DNA of 64,000 nucleotides from Paramecium octaurelia (Eukaryota; Ciliophora; Oligohymenophorea; Peniculida; Parameciidae). The notes under the pieces are model-generated. The model did not search any database. It was not told the DNA's origin and saw only the letters and a program-made list of their open reading frames with translations. The stretch's first letter is position 1. Each line of letters opens with the position of its first letter. The position numbers and the translations under genes were made by a program. The stretch spans positions 71,589 to 135,588 of the forward strand of contig CAJJDP010000117.1 in NCBI GenBank assembly GCA_905182995.1, read 5' to 3'. Below are positions 22,314 to 34,342 of the stretch, one piece after another.

Positions 22314-22942
22314 ATGATTCGATTAGAAGAAGAGAGTATAAACAGTTTCACACCAGATTCAGGGTATTTTAATCAGTTATAAATAAGACATTAAGAGAAT
22401 AAAGAAGAATTAAGAAATAGAGACAACAAAAAATATGCAATTATTAATTAATCTGTTCGTGTTCAATTATTATGTCGGATACTATCTAAATAATCTACAA
22501 TAAAAGAGGCAGCATAAGAATTTGGAATAAATTTCTCGACAGCAAAAGCGATTTTGCAAACTTATCGAAAAGAAGGACGTGTAGGCAAGAAAAAGACAAG
22601 AGATCGAAATAAGAGTAAATAGGATTTGGGAGATCACAATCAAAGTAGGAAGATTTAATCGATGTATAATCTCGAATAACCTTAACAAATAAAAACCACT
22701 TCTCCAGAAAGGAAACCTTCCCCTTAAACTTATCAATAAATAATGATTCCAGTAATGAGCTCACCTAATCTTGATAACACTTAAATTGCTTTGGCATATT
22801 GTCAAAGAGAATTGGCTTAATAGAAAATGGTGAATTTTTAATTAATGATGATGATCTAAGTAAAATAGAATCTAAATTATTTTAGAACTATAAAAATATT
22901 ACACAAGTATAAGTCAAAGAAGAATCTAACAAAATTAATTGA
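22314..22942 (+). CDS. Helix-turn-helix DNA-binding protein, 200 aa
   Basis: Residues ~40-90 form a homeodomain-like helix-turn-helix: RVQLLCRILSKQSTIKEAAQ, EFGINFSTAKAILQTYRKEG and a basic tail RVGKKKTRDRNKSK. This is the type of HTH found in transposase N-termini and in host proteins derived from them; no transposase catalytic domain follows. The rest is Gln/Pro/Ser-rich with a short helical segment (ALAYCQRELAQQKMVNFQ) and ends VKEESNKIN. A 26-nt intron at 22860-22885 gives the exact frame. A transcription-factor role is inferred only. TGA at 22940-22942. Confidence 0.6.
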
Positions 22943-22946
22943 ATTA

Positions 22947-24243
22947 TAATTAAATAAATATATTAATTTTTATGAACGTCGAAACATAGAATTCTGATAA
23001 AGTATAGCAAGTAACTTTTGATAAATACTTTAGATCCTGCTCAAATAAGAATAATTAATAAAGGAATAGAAATACTATGAATATGAACAAAAAATACTAA
23101 CTTTTGGATCCAGATTCATCAATTAACAAAATAAGGATGGAGCTATTACTCTTTATCTATAAGCAAGCAAAGTTTTAGTAAAGAACAATTAAGATAATTC
23201 AGGCTTTAATTTAGCAACAGAAGTAATCAAAATATCAGATGAATTGGATTCCCAAAGTATTGGTAAGATTGATCCATTAATTTCGAAGCTGAGATCATGT
23301 CAATCTATTCTATAGCTCAATTCAGTAAATTGAAAGTTCAATTCATAAATAAAGTGCTTAAGAAATATCCAAAATATACAGATTAAATTTGCCAATAAGT
23401 GGGTGTGGATCTAATCAATCATAATAAATTCCATTTAGCATGGAGATACCTAATATAACTATCTGATGTCAATACAGAAATTTAGATGTTAGTCAAATGG
23501 AATTAGCAATTGGCAGAGTAAGAAAGACAATATAACTTAATCAGATATTTATTAATGTAAAATTGTAGAGCAAATAAATTAGTAAACTTGGTTAGGGATT
23601 ATACAATGAAAGTGTTAAGATATTGAATGAACTGATTCCTACCACAGTCACTTAAGAAGCACTATTTATTCATCTTTTAGTGAAATCAATAAGAATTTAA
23701 AGCAGGGAAGCATATGACTTGGTTTTTAATAAGTTTAGAGTTGTTGTTGATGCAGATCCAATCTTCTAAGATGTATATCATACTATGATAAATTTAGTTA
23801 TATTATAAAGTAGGAGTGAAATACTTTGGACTTAAAGAGAAGGAATAATAGTCTTAAGGTATTGGTGGATTATTGAGTTAATTCTTTTAATGAATTATAT
23901 ATATTAATATAATAATGAGTATGTTATTTACCTATATGATGAAACGTAAATAATAGAGAAATAAAGGAAGAATTTAATGGAAATTATGAAAGAATGCGGT
24001 ATATTCTGTTTTTTAATTTAATGAAAAATTTTATTATTAATATTTGAAGAGTTAAAGTATTGTAGCATATGTTATTGAAATTATTAGATTGAATGATAAT
24101 TGCATAGACCCATATTGCTGAATAATTAATTATAGTTTTATTTCTAAAATTCTAGAATTTGCTTATCTCGAGTTAAGTGAGCTTTGGAGGGCTGATGGTT
24201 CTATAAATATTCGATCCATTTTAAATAGCTATTTGATTATCTT
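22947..24243. repeat. Copy 1 of a 1297-bp direct duplication flanking an N
   Basis: This segment appears base-for-base identical to 24245-25541. The two copies are separated only by the single N at 24244. This is the signature of two contigs whose overlapping ends were placed side by side rather than merged, so one copy is probably not real DNA. Confidence 0.9.
22972..23893 (+). CDS. GET4: GET4/TRC35-like tail-anchored protein targeting factor (copy 1)
   Basis: All-helical repeat protein that bridges Get5/Ubl4A and Get3 in delivery of tail-anchored proteins to the ER. Key matches: an N-terminal KYYEYEQKILTFGSRFINQQ helix pair, SGFNLATEVIKISDELD, and the C-terminal DPIFQDLYYKVGVKYFGLKE followed by GIGGLLSQFF, paralleling the human GET4 end (YFG...GGLL). 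Four introns (23011-23033, 23299-23315, 23557-23582, 23773-23797; 23, 17, 26 and 25 nt) leave exactly 277 codons including stop, 276 residues. Start 30 bp into the duplicated segment. Confidence 0.8.
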
Positions 24244-24244
24244 N
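24244..24244. other. Assembly gap base (N)
   Basis: The only ambiguous base in the window, placed exactly at the junction of the two identical 1297-bp segments. Confidence 0.98.
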
Positions 24245-25541
24245 TAATTAAATAAATATATTAATTTTTATGAACGTCGAAACATAGAATTCTGATAAAG
24301 TATAGCAAGTAACTTTTGATAAATACTTTAGATCCTGCTCAAATAAGAATAATTAATAAAGGAATAGAAATACTATGAATATGAACAAAAAATACTAACT
24401 TTTGGATCCAGATTCATCAATTAACAAAATAAGGATGGAGCTATTACTCTTTATCTATAAGCAAGCAAAGTTTTAGTAAAGAACAATTAAGATAATTCAG
24501 GCTTTAATTTAGCAACAGAAGTAATCAAAATATCAGATGAATTGGATTCCCAAAGTATTGGTAAGATTGATCCATTAATTTCGAAGCTGAGATCATGTCA
24601 ATCTATTCTATAGCTCAATTCAGTAAATTGAAAGTTCAATTCATAAATAAAGTGCTTAAGAAATATCCAAAATATACAGATTAAATTTGCCAATAAGTGG
24701 GTGTGGATCTAATCAATCATAATAAATTCCATTTAGCATGGAGATACCTAATATAACTATCTGATGTCAATACAGAAATTTAGATGTTAGTCAAATGGAA
24801 TTAGCAATTGGCAGAGTAAGAAAGACAATATAACTTAATCAGATATTTATTAATGTAAAATTGTAGAGCAAATAAATTAGTAAACTTGGTTAGGGATTAT
24901 ACAATGAAAGTGTTAAGATATTGAATGAACTGATTCCTACCACAGTCACTTAAGAAGCACTATTTATTCATCTTTTAGTGAAATCAATAAGAATTTAAAG
25001 CAGGGAAGCATATGACTTGGTTTTTAATAAGTTTAGAGTTGTTGTTGATGCAGATCCAATCTTCTAAGATGTATATCATACTATGATAAATTTAGTTATA
25101 TTATAAAGTAGGAGTGAAATACTTTGGACTTAAAGAGAAGGAATAATAGTCTTAAGGTATTGGTGGATTATTGAGTTAATTCTTTTAATGAATTATATAT
25201 ATTAATATAATAATGAGTATGTTATTTACCTATATGATGAAACGTAAATAATAGAGAAATAAAGGAAGAATTTAATGGAAATTATGAAAGAATGCGGTAT
25301 ATTCTGTTTTTTAATTTAATGAAAAATTTTATTATTAATATTTGAAGAGTTAAAGTATTGTAGCATATGTTATTGAAATTATTAGATTGAATGATAATTG
25401 CATAGACCCATATTGCTGAATAATTAATTATAGTTTTATTTCTAAAATTCTAGAATTTGCTTATCTCGAGTTAAGTGAGCTTTGGAGGGCTGATGGTTCT
25501 ATAAATATTCGATCCATTTTAAATAGCTATTTGATTATCTT
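24245..25541. repeat. Copy 2 of the 1297-bp direct duplication
   Basis: Appears identical to 22947-24243. Unlike copy 1 it continues into unique sequence on the right, so the true chromosome most likely reads from the helix-turn-helix gene through one GET4 copy into the sequence after 25541. Confidence 0.9.
24270..25191 (+). CDS. GET4: GET4-like protein (copy 2, probably the same locus)
   Basis: Identical in sequence, length and intron positions (shifted by 1298) to the gene at 22972-23893; see that entry for domains. Likely an assembly duplicate and not a second paralogue. Confidence 0.75.
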
Positions 25542-25981
25542 AAATGTATCTCCATCTTTTAAAAAATTAGTATGTTATTTTTTTATTTTATCGTGGGGAT
25601 TAACGTTGATTGTTTGAGAAGGTGATGAGAATGCTGAGATCATGATATATAGAGATGTTAGGCATTGGAAATTAGTTTTGGAATAAAATTTTGATAGCAA
25701 ACTTACCTATTTTGACGATTATTCATTTAATTCTTTGGATTTGAACTAATTGTCTTTTACTTCATAATAAAGACCTTGAATTTAGTAATAGTCCTGCTTT
25801 TTTAATAGTAAAAACAAGAAAGAACAGAAATTTGTAGATTGACAATATAATTATTAAAAAATTATAAATTACTTTTCTGGTTCCAATATACAAATTAAAC
25901 ACGAAAATCTTAAAATTGCGCTTAGTCTTAAATAAAAAAGGCAATTATTAAAAGGATTTCTTGCCATAAAATAATTAATGA
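25192..25981 (+). CDS. Hypothetical gene downstream of GET4, start unresolved
   Basis: A frame reading EFAYLELSELWRADGSINIR leads through introns at 25546-25570 (25 nt) and 25593-25618 (26 nt) into GDENAEIMIYRDVRHWKLVL, then a likely 34-nt intron at 25752-25785, then a Lys/Ile/Leu-rich end (KKGNYQKDFLPQNNQ) and TGA at 25979-25981. Upstream the same frame continues (YYQYLKSQSIVAYVIEIIRL) but is cut by an in-frame TGA at 25417-25419 that I cannot place in an intron, and no start was found. Unknown function. The first ~350 bp are repeated at 23894-24243. Confidence 0.4.
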
Positions 25982-26023
25982 AGATGGACAATAAAAGATT
26001 TAAACTGATGCTAGGACTTAATT

Positions 26024-27089
26024 ATGAAGGGTCAACAAGTAAGAGATTGCAATTAATCCATAGATTATTTTGCCTCATCTAATAAATCTAGTACTCTCAA
26101 AAGATGTGTCAATACTTAAACTACGACTTAGGATTTCACTCAATTTGACTATTTATTACAATCTCCATAAATTATTAAGGTATTAATTCTTAAAAATTGT
26201 ATTAGAAAGTAAAAGTCATTGCCGAAAGCACTATCCACACCTATGAAGACGATTTATATTGCTATGAAAGCATACAAAATACTGAATCAGCACCCATCAC
26301 ATTTTAGACTAAATCCTCTCCAATCCCAATATAGAAAGAATTCTACAATATCAATCCTCTTTACTTATAAGAATACAATGAGAAAGAATATAACTATAAA
26401 ACAAGGGCCATTATCTTAAATCGAATATAAGATAATTGTCAGAATTTGAATAACTCTTACTCTCATAAAGCAATATATCTTTATGACCTGTTCCTTAGCA
26501 GACTTTAAAGTAAAAGCATAACCAACTAAACCCAATTAAGATTTCTTTCCTTGGCTATGATCTTTGTAGCTACTAAAATGAATGCTGAAACTCCCAATAT
26601 CAATTCACTCTTATCATAGTCATCACTCAATATGACCAAACAATAACTCATATAATATGAGAGACTCATTCTTAAAGTATTAGATTGGCACACTAATCCT
26701 CTAACCTTACAAGATATTATCCATGAAATTATTTACAGATTTTATATTGCTTTTCCCAATTTACAAGCCTAATAAGATCAGAAAACCAAAACCATAAATT
26801 AAATTGTTAATTCTATTGTTCTGGACCATCATTATTTAAGCTATTCTTTGGAGGATCTATCCTTTTCAATTGTATCTGTACTTTTTACTAAAGATCTATA
26901 AGAAGAGTAATTTGAAGATTTTCTTAAGACTCGCGATACATCAAAACAGAAAATCTAATAAGCAGTGAAATTTGTATCTAAATATATCAGGGTGATCAAT
27001 TAGTTGGTATTTTATTATCTAAACATTTTTAGAATGAAAAACAATTGGACGTAAATTCATTAGAAATACTTAAATTAGTTTGCGATTGA
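26024..27089 (+). CDS. Cyclin-domain protein, 337 aa
   Basis: A low-complexity N-terminus (MKGQQVRDCNQSIDYFASSN) precedes a cyclin box: SHKAIYLYDLFLSRLQSKSI, QLRFLSLAMIFVATKMNAET, then YERLILKVLDWHTNPLTLQD. The spacing of the helix-2 LAMIFVATK and the LKVLDW motifs fits the N-terminal cyclin fold that binds a CDK. Two 26-nt introns, one near 26176 and one near 27005, give 338 codons including the stop at 27087-27089. Which CDK it partners is not inferable. Ends only 22 bp from the convergent gene at 27112. Confidence 0.85.
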
Positions 27090-27111
27090 TTCTTTATATA
27101 TATATATATGT

Positions 27112-28437
27112 TCATTAGTAATATAATTTAAATTTATGATTGTTTTAAGAACTCTAAATTCTAGATTTATTATTCATCACTTTATTTGATTGATAAGAAC
27201 TTCGGATGTCGTTTTTTACTTCATCTAACAACTAATCAAATTCATCATCTATTTCCATTCTTTAATTCTAGATGCTATCATAGTTCTCATCAAATGTCGA
27301 ATTCATTATTTATGCTGTCATTCTCCTATCCTTTATCTGAGCGCTATTTGTACGACTTCCCAAATATGTTTAATTATCATGAAATCTAAACAATTTCCTT
27401 CTAGGACCACTGGGCATCATTTTTTATTGTAGTTCTTTTTATTTTTGTGGTAATCTCCTTAGAGTATTTTCGACTTTTGTATTATTATTTGAGATAGTTT
27501 CAATGAAACTATTATAACATAATCCACATACTCTCACAAATTGAAACTCATCAAATCTTGGTACAATTCTCCCTGTTACATCTAGATGTAATTTCTAATC
27601 ATTCAAATGATGCAGATTTCTATGCATTCTTATCTTCCATATTCTATTCTTCAAGACTTCGAAAGTATCATTAATTTTGGTTAATTTTCTGCACCCAAAA
27701 CATTAAATCATAGTTATATCATCTGTGACTTACTTTTTTGGTTAAAACTATTCGAAATATTCTTGATTGTGTAAGTAGTTCAAGGAATTAATGAAATTTA
27801 GAGTTCTTTTTATGCTCTTACTTTAAAGATTGGTGTTCCACATAACAATCAATTTATCTCCTATATATTTCATATAAAATTCAATTTCATTCACTTTTTA
27901 ACCCTCAATTAGACTGATTAATTTTTCAACAGTGATTCCTACATTATTAACTCTTGTTTCAAATATAACTTTTTCACAAGCATATTAGCTGTCTTTCAAA
28001 GTTATTAAAGGTTCTAAGGATAAGGGTATCCTTTATTGAATTTAAGTGACATGACCTTATCGAGAATATGTAATAAAGTTTTCGCTTGAGAATATCTATT
28101 AGATTATAACATCTTAATATAGTTCTGAGAAATTAGAGATGTCAGATATGAGTGCTTCAAGTTCATTACGTGTTAAGTATTTAAATTGGACGTCTTTCTT
28201 GTTCAGTAGTCGCTAAAAGGAACACACATACTTTTCTTTAGAGTTGAAAGTGTCTAATATACTCCTTAGAGTCACATTCTCTTTTCGTTTCTTCAATATT
28301 TTACCAGAACATTGTGAACTGGTGAAATAGTGAGATATTTTGCTACCTTGCATGTAGAATGTCTATGGAACCTCAAAACAGCATTCATACATTGCGTATT
28401 ATTATGCCTTCCAAAGTTCTCCTACTATATTAAACAT
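27112..28437 (-). CDS. Hypothetical protein with a cysteine-pair zinc-binding module, 441 aa
   Basis: A single intronless frame of 442 codons from ATG 28435-28437 to TGA 27112-27114. The N-terminal half has no recognised domain. Residues ~250-340 contain MIQCFGCRKLTKINDTFEVL and then VRVCGLCYNSFIETIS, two C-x2-C pairs about 70 residues apart that could bind zinc. The C-terminus is polar and acidic (MEIDDEFDQLLDEVKNDI). Lies just downstream of the RBR ligase gene on the same strand (66 bp spacing). Confidence 0.72.
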
Positions 28438-28503
28438 TATATAATTAAATAATCTATTGAGTGATAATTATTCGATTGTTTGAAAATATAATTATTAAAC
28501 AGA

Positions 28504-29488
28504 TCATTTAAATCTGCAATCTAATGTGTTGGTGAAGTGATTTAACAATTCTTATTGAGGAATCATCTTTTTACATGCAATACAATATGCCCTACTTTAA
28601 CATTTCACGCTGTTACAATGAGCAATTCTATCATATAGTTGGAGAGTAGTAATCTTGGGATCTGTCGAATTGCAATTAGGACAAGGGATTTTATTGATTA
28701 GATTTGCAACTGGTTAAATTACTTACTTCTATTAAATCTATTGAACTTATTGCACTGCTGGTCTTGTGACCCACTATCCATTCACTTTTATTTTACATTT
28801 ATTTTGAAATGGACTATTCCCCTCAAAATGAGAATTATGATCCTTATTTATTAATAATAAATTATTACTGCTTTCTCTAGTTAAATATCACAGAGATTGC
28901 AAAAGAATGTACCACATTTGCAGGTCATAAAATTACAACCTGCTGTCTTCTCCACCATAATACTACATTTAGGACATCTGCATGCTTTCAGAAGAACCTT
29001 TAAATCTTTATAAACTTTGTCCTAAAATAGCAATTTTTATTCTTCACAAGTACGCTCAGTCTTATGTTATGGCAAGAAACACAACCGGCAATATTCCATT
29101 TTGCATTTTACACATTTTTAGTATTCTAAATTAATGCCAATTGTATTTTACCTGCATTCTTCCAAATGATATACTTCTCTCTACAAGCCTCGTTTAAACA
29201 ATTTGCTAATATCTCGTCCTCCTCCAATCCATAGATCTAATTCATCTCTATACTCAATTCACAGTATTTCTTGAATATTTATTCTGAAACAAATTGCTAA
29301 ATCAAAGATTAATCGAACATCTTTTCACATCCTGGGCATTTAAAGATATCCAATGTCACATTTTGTTCCGTTATCCTACTCTCAAAAGTTGATTTTAAGC
29401 AATTCTTGCAGAACGTATGGAAACAGGAAGGAAATGTAAAGGCTAATTTGTTATCATAAGTCGCGAAACATATAGGACATTCAAACAT
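28504..29488 (-). CDS. RBR-type E3 ubiquitin ligase, 310 aa
   Basis: RING1 begins almost at the start (MFECPICFATYDNKLAFTFP, FHTFCKNCL, KCPGC), an IBR follows (ANCLNEACREKYIIW, CVKCKMEYCRLCFLPQHKTE), then RING2 (CRCPKCSIMVEKTAGCNFMT, CKCGTFFCNLCD). The transthiolation Cys in AGCNFM is present, so ubiquitin would pass through a thioester on RING2 as in HHARI and parkin. A further Cys-rich tail (IPCPNCNSTDPKITTL, HCNSVKCQSRAYCIACKKM) follows. Introns at 29126-29151 (26 nt) and a 26-nt one ending AAG near 28850 give exactly 311 codons including stop. Confidence 0.9.
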
Positions 29489-29621
29489 GTATACTAGATT
29501 TATTATTTTATTATTATTAAGATTTAGAATATCTAGTAAGAAATATTTACTATAAATATCACTAATTCTATTAAATTTAAGTCTAAAATTCAGAACAATA
29601 AATTCTAAAATATTCAATCTC

Positions 29622-30190
29622 TCACTTAAGCCTAATTATCTTCATTGATTTATCATTACCTTCCTTCCTTAGCCAATTTATTTTTGAAAACTTGTTAGAT
29701 TCTATTTTGGATCTCTCTTCATCTCTGTCAAACAGTCCATTTATGGTTTTTGCACTCTTTGATATGATCACAATCGTGTATCTCTAATTCAATTGATTAA
29801 CAAGATATTCACGTTAATTTTATGTAGAAACTGCATATCCATATTAAACAATACAATCTAAAATAAAGTAAAGCTTTGATTCAATTTTAGAGTAAGGAAA
29901 GAATGTTTATATTTTTAATTTTATGTAAGCATCCATAACTTACTGATTAAAAGAATTTAACCCAGAGATCTGATTTACCTGGAGTCAAATTAAAAATCCA
30001 ATATATTTTTATAAATCCAGTTACCATCCTTCTCAAACTTATCAACTATCTGTTTCTGATTGCACTCAAAGTATTCAATGATATATCAATAACATTATTA
30101 TTTAGTGCTAATTGATAATAATCTTTATCAATCGACTTTAGAAGTACGTGGCTATACTTCAATATTAAATTATATTATTTAGGTTTTGAA
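29622..30190 (-). CDS. Hypothetical protein, start unresolved
   Basis: The last exon is convincing: MDAYIKLKIQTFFPYSKIES, KLYFILDCIVQYGYAVSTQN, then QRYTIVIISKSAKTINGLFD and a basic tail ending MKIIRLK before TGA 29622-29624. Upstream frames (ECNQKQIVDKFEKDGNWIYK; KSIDKDYYQLALNNN) appear to be earlier exons joined by small introns with atypical ends. No start ATG was found before the divergent gene at 30306. Product not recognised. Confidence 0.5.
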
Positions 30191-30305
30191 CTAGTAGATT
30201 TGAGACTAGATTGAATTGATTGTTCGTGGTATTAGCAATATTTGATTAATATTAATATTTATATGTATATTAGAGAAGTACACAAATTAATATTTATAAT
30301 ATAAA

Positions 30306-32991
30306 ATGAATTTCAAAGAGGATCCAAAAAATCTGATAATCCCTTTGGATTTAGCCAAGATCATTTATGATAAGTGGGATGCTGATTTGGCCATCTTGGA
30401 TCAGCCTGATTAAGTTTATGGCAAAGCATTACATGGGAAGGGAGAAGTTACATTCAAAAATGGAAATAAGTACGAAGGAGAGTTTCACAATGGGATGTTG
30501 CATGGTTCTAGTAATTTACTATAACCTAGGTGAGGGCACATTTACTTGGGCATCTGGAGTAATCTATAAGGGTGAATTCACCTATAACAAGATTGAAGGA
30601 TAAGGAACATATTATTGGCCAGAAGGTTCTACCTATACTGGCACTGTTGTGAATGGACTTAGACATGGATAAGGCAAGTTTGTTACAGCAGACAAATCAG
30701 CCATATATGAAGGCTAATGGGAGAATGGATTAAGACATGGTTATGGTAAAATTACATTCAAAAGTGGGTATAATTGTCACATTTTAAATTTAGTGCCACA
30801 TTTGAAGGGCAATTCTATCAAGGCAATAAATCTGGGAAGGGCAAAATGAGTTACCCCTCTGGCAACTACTATGATGGTGATTTCTTGATGGACAAGAAAG
30901 AAGGATACGGAGTGATGTTTTGGTTGAATTCAAATGAGAAGTATTATGGAGAATGGAAGGACAATGTTCAAAATGGTTGGGGAGTTCATCTATGGATTGA
31001 ACCTAAAGGAGAAGGTTCCAAATATTTAAGGAATAGATATGAAGGAGAATGGGAAAATGGAGAAAGGAGTGGAGTTGGAGTCTTTTACTATGCGAATGGA
31101 GCCAAGTATATGGGTAGTTGGAGGAATAATCTGAAATATGGAGTTGCTCTATTCATAACAGATACAGGTGGTTTCATTCTTGGAGAATTCAAATAAGACA
31201 GATTAGTTAAGGTTTATGCAACAACTGAAAATGAATCTAGAACTGGTATCTTACCAAGAGAAATTGCTCCTCAAGGTGGTGAAGTAATCTTATAACACGA
31301 GAATCCCAAAGAAGGAGGGGATAACAAGGACAAAAAAAAGGATAGTAAAGATAATAAGGATAATAAAGATAATAAAGATAAGGATAATAAAGATAAAGAT
31401 AAAGATAAGAATAAATTAGGCAATACCACAAAGAGACCTGAAAAATTGGCAGGTATCAATAATCCAAATCAAACTTAAACTAATCTAAATAAAACAATAG
31501 AAACTAATCCTTATTCCTATATGATTGATTTCTCAGATTTATATAAAGGATTGCAATTAGACTCTTAATTAATTGATCAAAATGTTCAAACTATGTTATT
31601 GAGACACAATTACACACTTAAAACACATTATAAATTCTTCGCCAATAAATTTGAAAGTATGCTTTATGAAGATACCTTCTCTTTGAGTTTAGAAGGCTTC
31701 TGGAAAATTGCAAGAGATGTACTTTAATATTTGTATTATTTAGGCTAAATTATTGAATCAAAACTATTCTCTGGCTGAGTTGAATAGAAATTTCTTATAA
31801 GGATCCAAGAATAATTATAGATTAAAATATGATAGACTAGAACTCAATGTTGAAATTGATGTTCTTAGTAGATAAGGTAGTAACATCAACTTGTAAGAAC
31901 TTAATGATTTATTTCATTAATAAATGGCTTTTGATTGCATATCAACTGAAAAAATCAATTATCAAGATTTCTAACTTAAAGATGTAACATTTAAGAAGAA
32001 AGTTGAAGATATACACGATCCAAGAAGGTGTATTCTATTTAGACATTTTATTGAATTAATTGTGAGATTATCATACTTGAAATATGGCAATCTGGTTGAT
32101 TTACATAGAGCTATTGAGAGAGTAATCATCAGTAAATTGACTCCATATTTTGAAAGAAAGAAGGGCAAGTAAAATTAATCCTTAGATGATACTAAAAAGT
32201 CTACTCATCCTAAAATAATAATTGGAGATTTCATTGATGAAGTCAAACCTATATTTGATGTATGGTCAATCGAGAATAGAGAGACTCAATTTGGATTCAC
32301 TGACAGAACTATTAATTTAGAGTAAATCTATAAGCTACTCAATGCTTCAGAATAAGACAAACTCATTCTAATAAGTTATGTAGATAAAAACTTTGATACT
32401 GATGAAGGTCAAATAACCTAACAATCAATTTCATAAATTGATTAATCATCTGTTAACTAAACAGTCAGAGAAGATGGTAATAAACGTAGAAAGAAGTAGT
32501 AAGATCAGACAGCTGAAAAAGATCAAAAAAAGACTCTAGATAAGGCTACATCCATTATTAAATATGAATTGTTGCTGTTTGAATTTACAGACATTCTTAC
32601 ATCATTCTTGGTGAAAAAAGTATTCATTCTATCATAACATCTAGCATAAAGATTTACATACAAATAAAGAGGATGAATTCAAACTCAGAATGAGTAATCA
32701 CATCAAAAAGCTTAAAAGTAGAAAGCCTCCTACTTTAAGCAAATTCAAATAGCCAAGATTAGAACCCCAGACCTAGAAAGATATTTAGAAGGAACAATTG
32801 AAACAATTAAGAATCTAATAAGAGATCAAGGCAAGATAAAGGAAACTATTGGAGGAGGAAAGGAAATAAGAGTACATTTAATTATCTATATTAATAGAGA
32901 ACGAGAGAGAAATTTGATGGCATTGGAAGATAATGATATCAAATCAGAACATGAAGATGATGAAGTGGAAAGTGAAGAGAGTGATTATTGA
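30306..32991 (+). CDS. RSPH10B: Radial spoke head protein 10 homologue B-like MORN protein
   Basis: 852 residues after five introns (first at 30505-30529, 25 nt). The N-terminal third is a run of MORN repeats (GKGEVTFKNGNKYEGEFHNG, GQGTYYWPEGSTYTG, YEGQWENGLRHGYGKITF and more). A Lys/Asp low-complexity linker at about 31325-31408 precedes a long helical region, a basic coiled coil and an acidic C-terminus (HEDDEVESEESDY). MORN repeats followed by this C-terminal half and this length match RSPH10B, a component linked to the axonemal radial spoke, expected in a ciliated cell. Other MORN-rich ciliary proteins are the alternative. Confidence 0.8.
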
Positions 32992-33078
32992 CATTTTAAT
33001 CAAATAGTAAATTTCTGATATATAAATAAATTTATTTATTGAATATACAAAAATTCTTTAATTTAAATTAAAATTATA

Positions 33079-34027
33079 ATGTCTGATCAAGAAGAAACAA
33101 CACCTAGAGGAGCTAAGACTCATAAAGGCAAAAGAATTCTAGAGTCTCGTGAACCTAAATTAGTTGAAGGTCCAAAGCAAACTCTGTTCATAAGAGGTCC
33201 TAAGACTTCTCTTAGTGTAAGATAATTGGCGCATGAATGGCATATGATAAAAAGAGATTTTAGTACAACCTACAACAAGAATCATGAAATCTAACCATTT
33301 GAAGATGCCAAACAATTAGAAACATTTTGTGAAAGAAGCTAATGTTCAATGTTCTGCTTTGTGTCAAATTCAAAGAAAAGACCAGATAATCTTATTATTG
33401 GAAGAACATTCGATAAAAAATTATTAGATATGGTTGAATTACATCTCAAAGAATTCAAAAGTCAAGAAGAATTTGCTACTTCTGTTGAAATTCCTATGCA
33501 TGCAAGACCTTTGATAGTTTTTAATGGTGAAGTATTCGGATTTAATCCAAATCATATGAAATTGCATAATCTTTTGACTGATTTCTTTTTTGAAAATGTA
33601 CCCATCTAAGACATAAAGTCATAAGAGATCCATTTAATCATAAGCATCACTGCAGCAGATGACTCTACTTTAGCAATAACAGTTTTATAAAAATAGACTC
33701 ATGAAGATGGAATCAAAATCCAAGAAATTGGACCTAGAAGTGTCTTTGATATAAGAAGAACAAAGTGGGCAGATGATGAATTATTTAAGAAAGCCTGTCG
33801 TTAACCTAAACCAAAAGCTAAACCACATGTAATTAATTTATTAATCATTTTAGGAAAAAAACATTGTTTATGATGAAGTAGGAGACAAAAGAGGAAAGGT
33901 TTTCGTTTAACAACAAGATCTCAGCACTCTGGCCTTAAAGAAAAGAAAGAAGCTTAGAAAGGGAGATCAAAAATTAAAAGCTAGAATTGAATCTTAAGAA
34001 TAGCAAGCAGAAGTCAATGAAGAATGA
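33079..34027 (+). CDS. RPF2: Ribosome production factor 2 (Brix domain)
   Basis: 307 residues; one 25-nt intron at 33839-33863. The Brix-domain protein that, with Rrs1, recruits the 5S RNP to pre-60S ribosomes in the nucleolus. Matches to RPF2 run the full length: KGKRILESREPKLVEGPKQT, RPFED-like QPFEDAKQLETFCERSQCSM, then SNSKKRPDNLIIGRTFDKKL and LLDMVELHL, EEIGP-like QEIGPRSVFDIRRTKWADDE, and a basic C-terminus (LKKRKKLRKGDQKLKARI). Tightly follows the RSPH10B-like gene with under 90 bp of spacer. Confidence 0.92.
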
Positions 34028-34342
34028 AATCCCTGTATTGTTTATAAATATCTAAACTATAATGAGTTAAATTTATAATTTTTTGAATATTTTATATTTA
34101 AGATTCCTCTTTTTCATAGATTAAAGTACTGAATATAAGATTCTATCATTTTAATATTTTATAAAAAGATTAATCAAAAATTTATACTAGTCTAATACTT
34201 TTATTTTGCAACTTAAAATTACAGTTAAATGATATAAATCTATTATTCTCTAAATTCTAAACAAATTTGATTAAACCGAATATCTGAACGAAGGAACAGC
34301 AAAATTTAATATATGTTAAATTGTCAATGATGAAATAATAGG
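34028..34342. other. Intergenic stretch
   Basis: About 315 bp of AT-rich spacer between two plus-strand genes; no frame or repeat stands out. Confidence 0.5.

Noticed and set aside
22972-25191. Tandem GET4 gene duplication
   Set aside because: Copies appear identical including spacer and meet at an N; best explained by unmerged contig ends.
25762-25944. Minus-strand frame of 60 codons
   Set aside because: Antisense to the terminal exon of the gene downstream of GET4, whose plus frame uses TAA/TAG glutamines and ends at TGA.
31320-31410. Short tandem GATAAA/GATAAG repeats as a regulatory microsatellite
   Set aside because: In frame with the RSPH10B-like gene, encoding a Lys/Asp/Asn linker.
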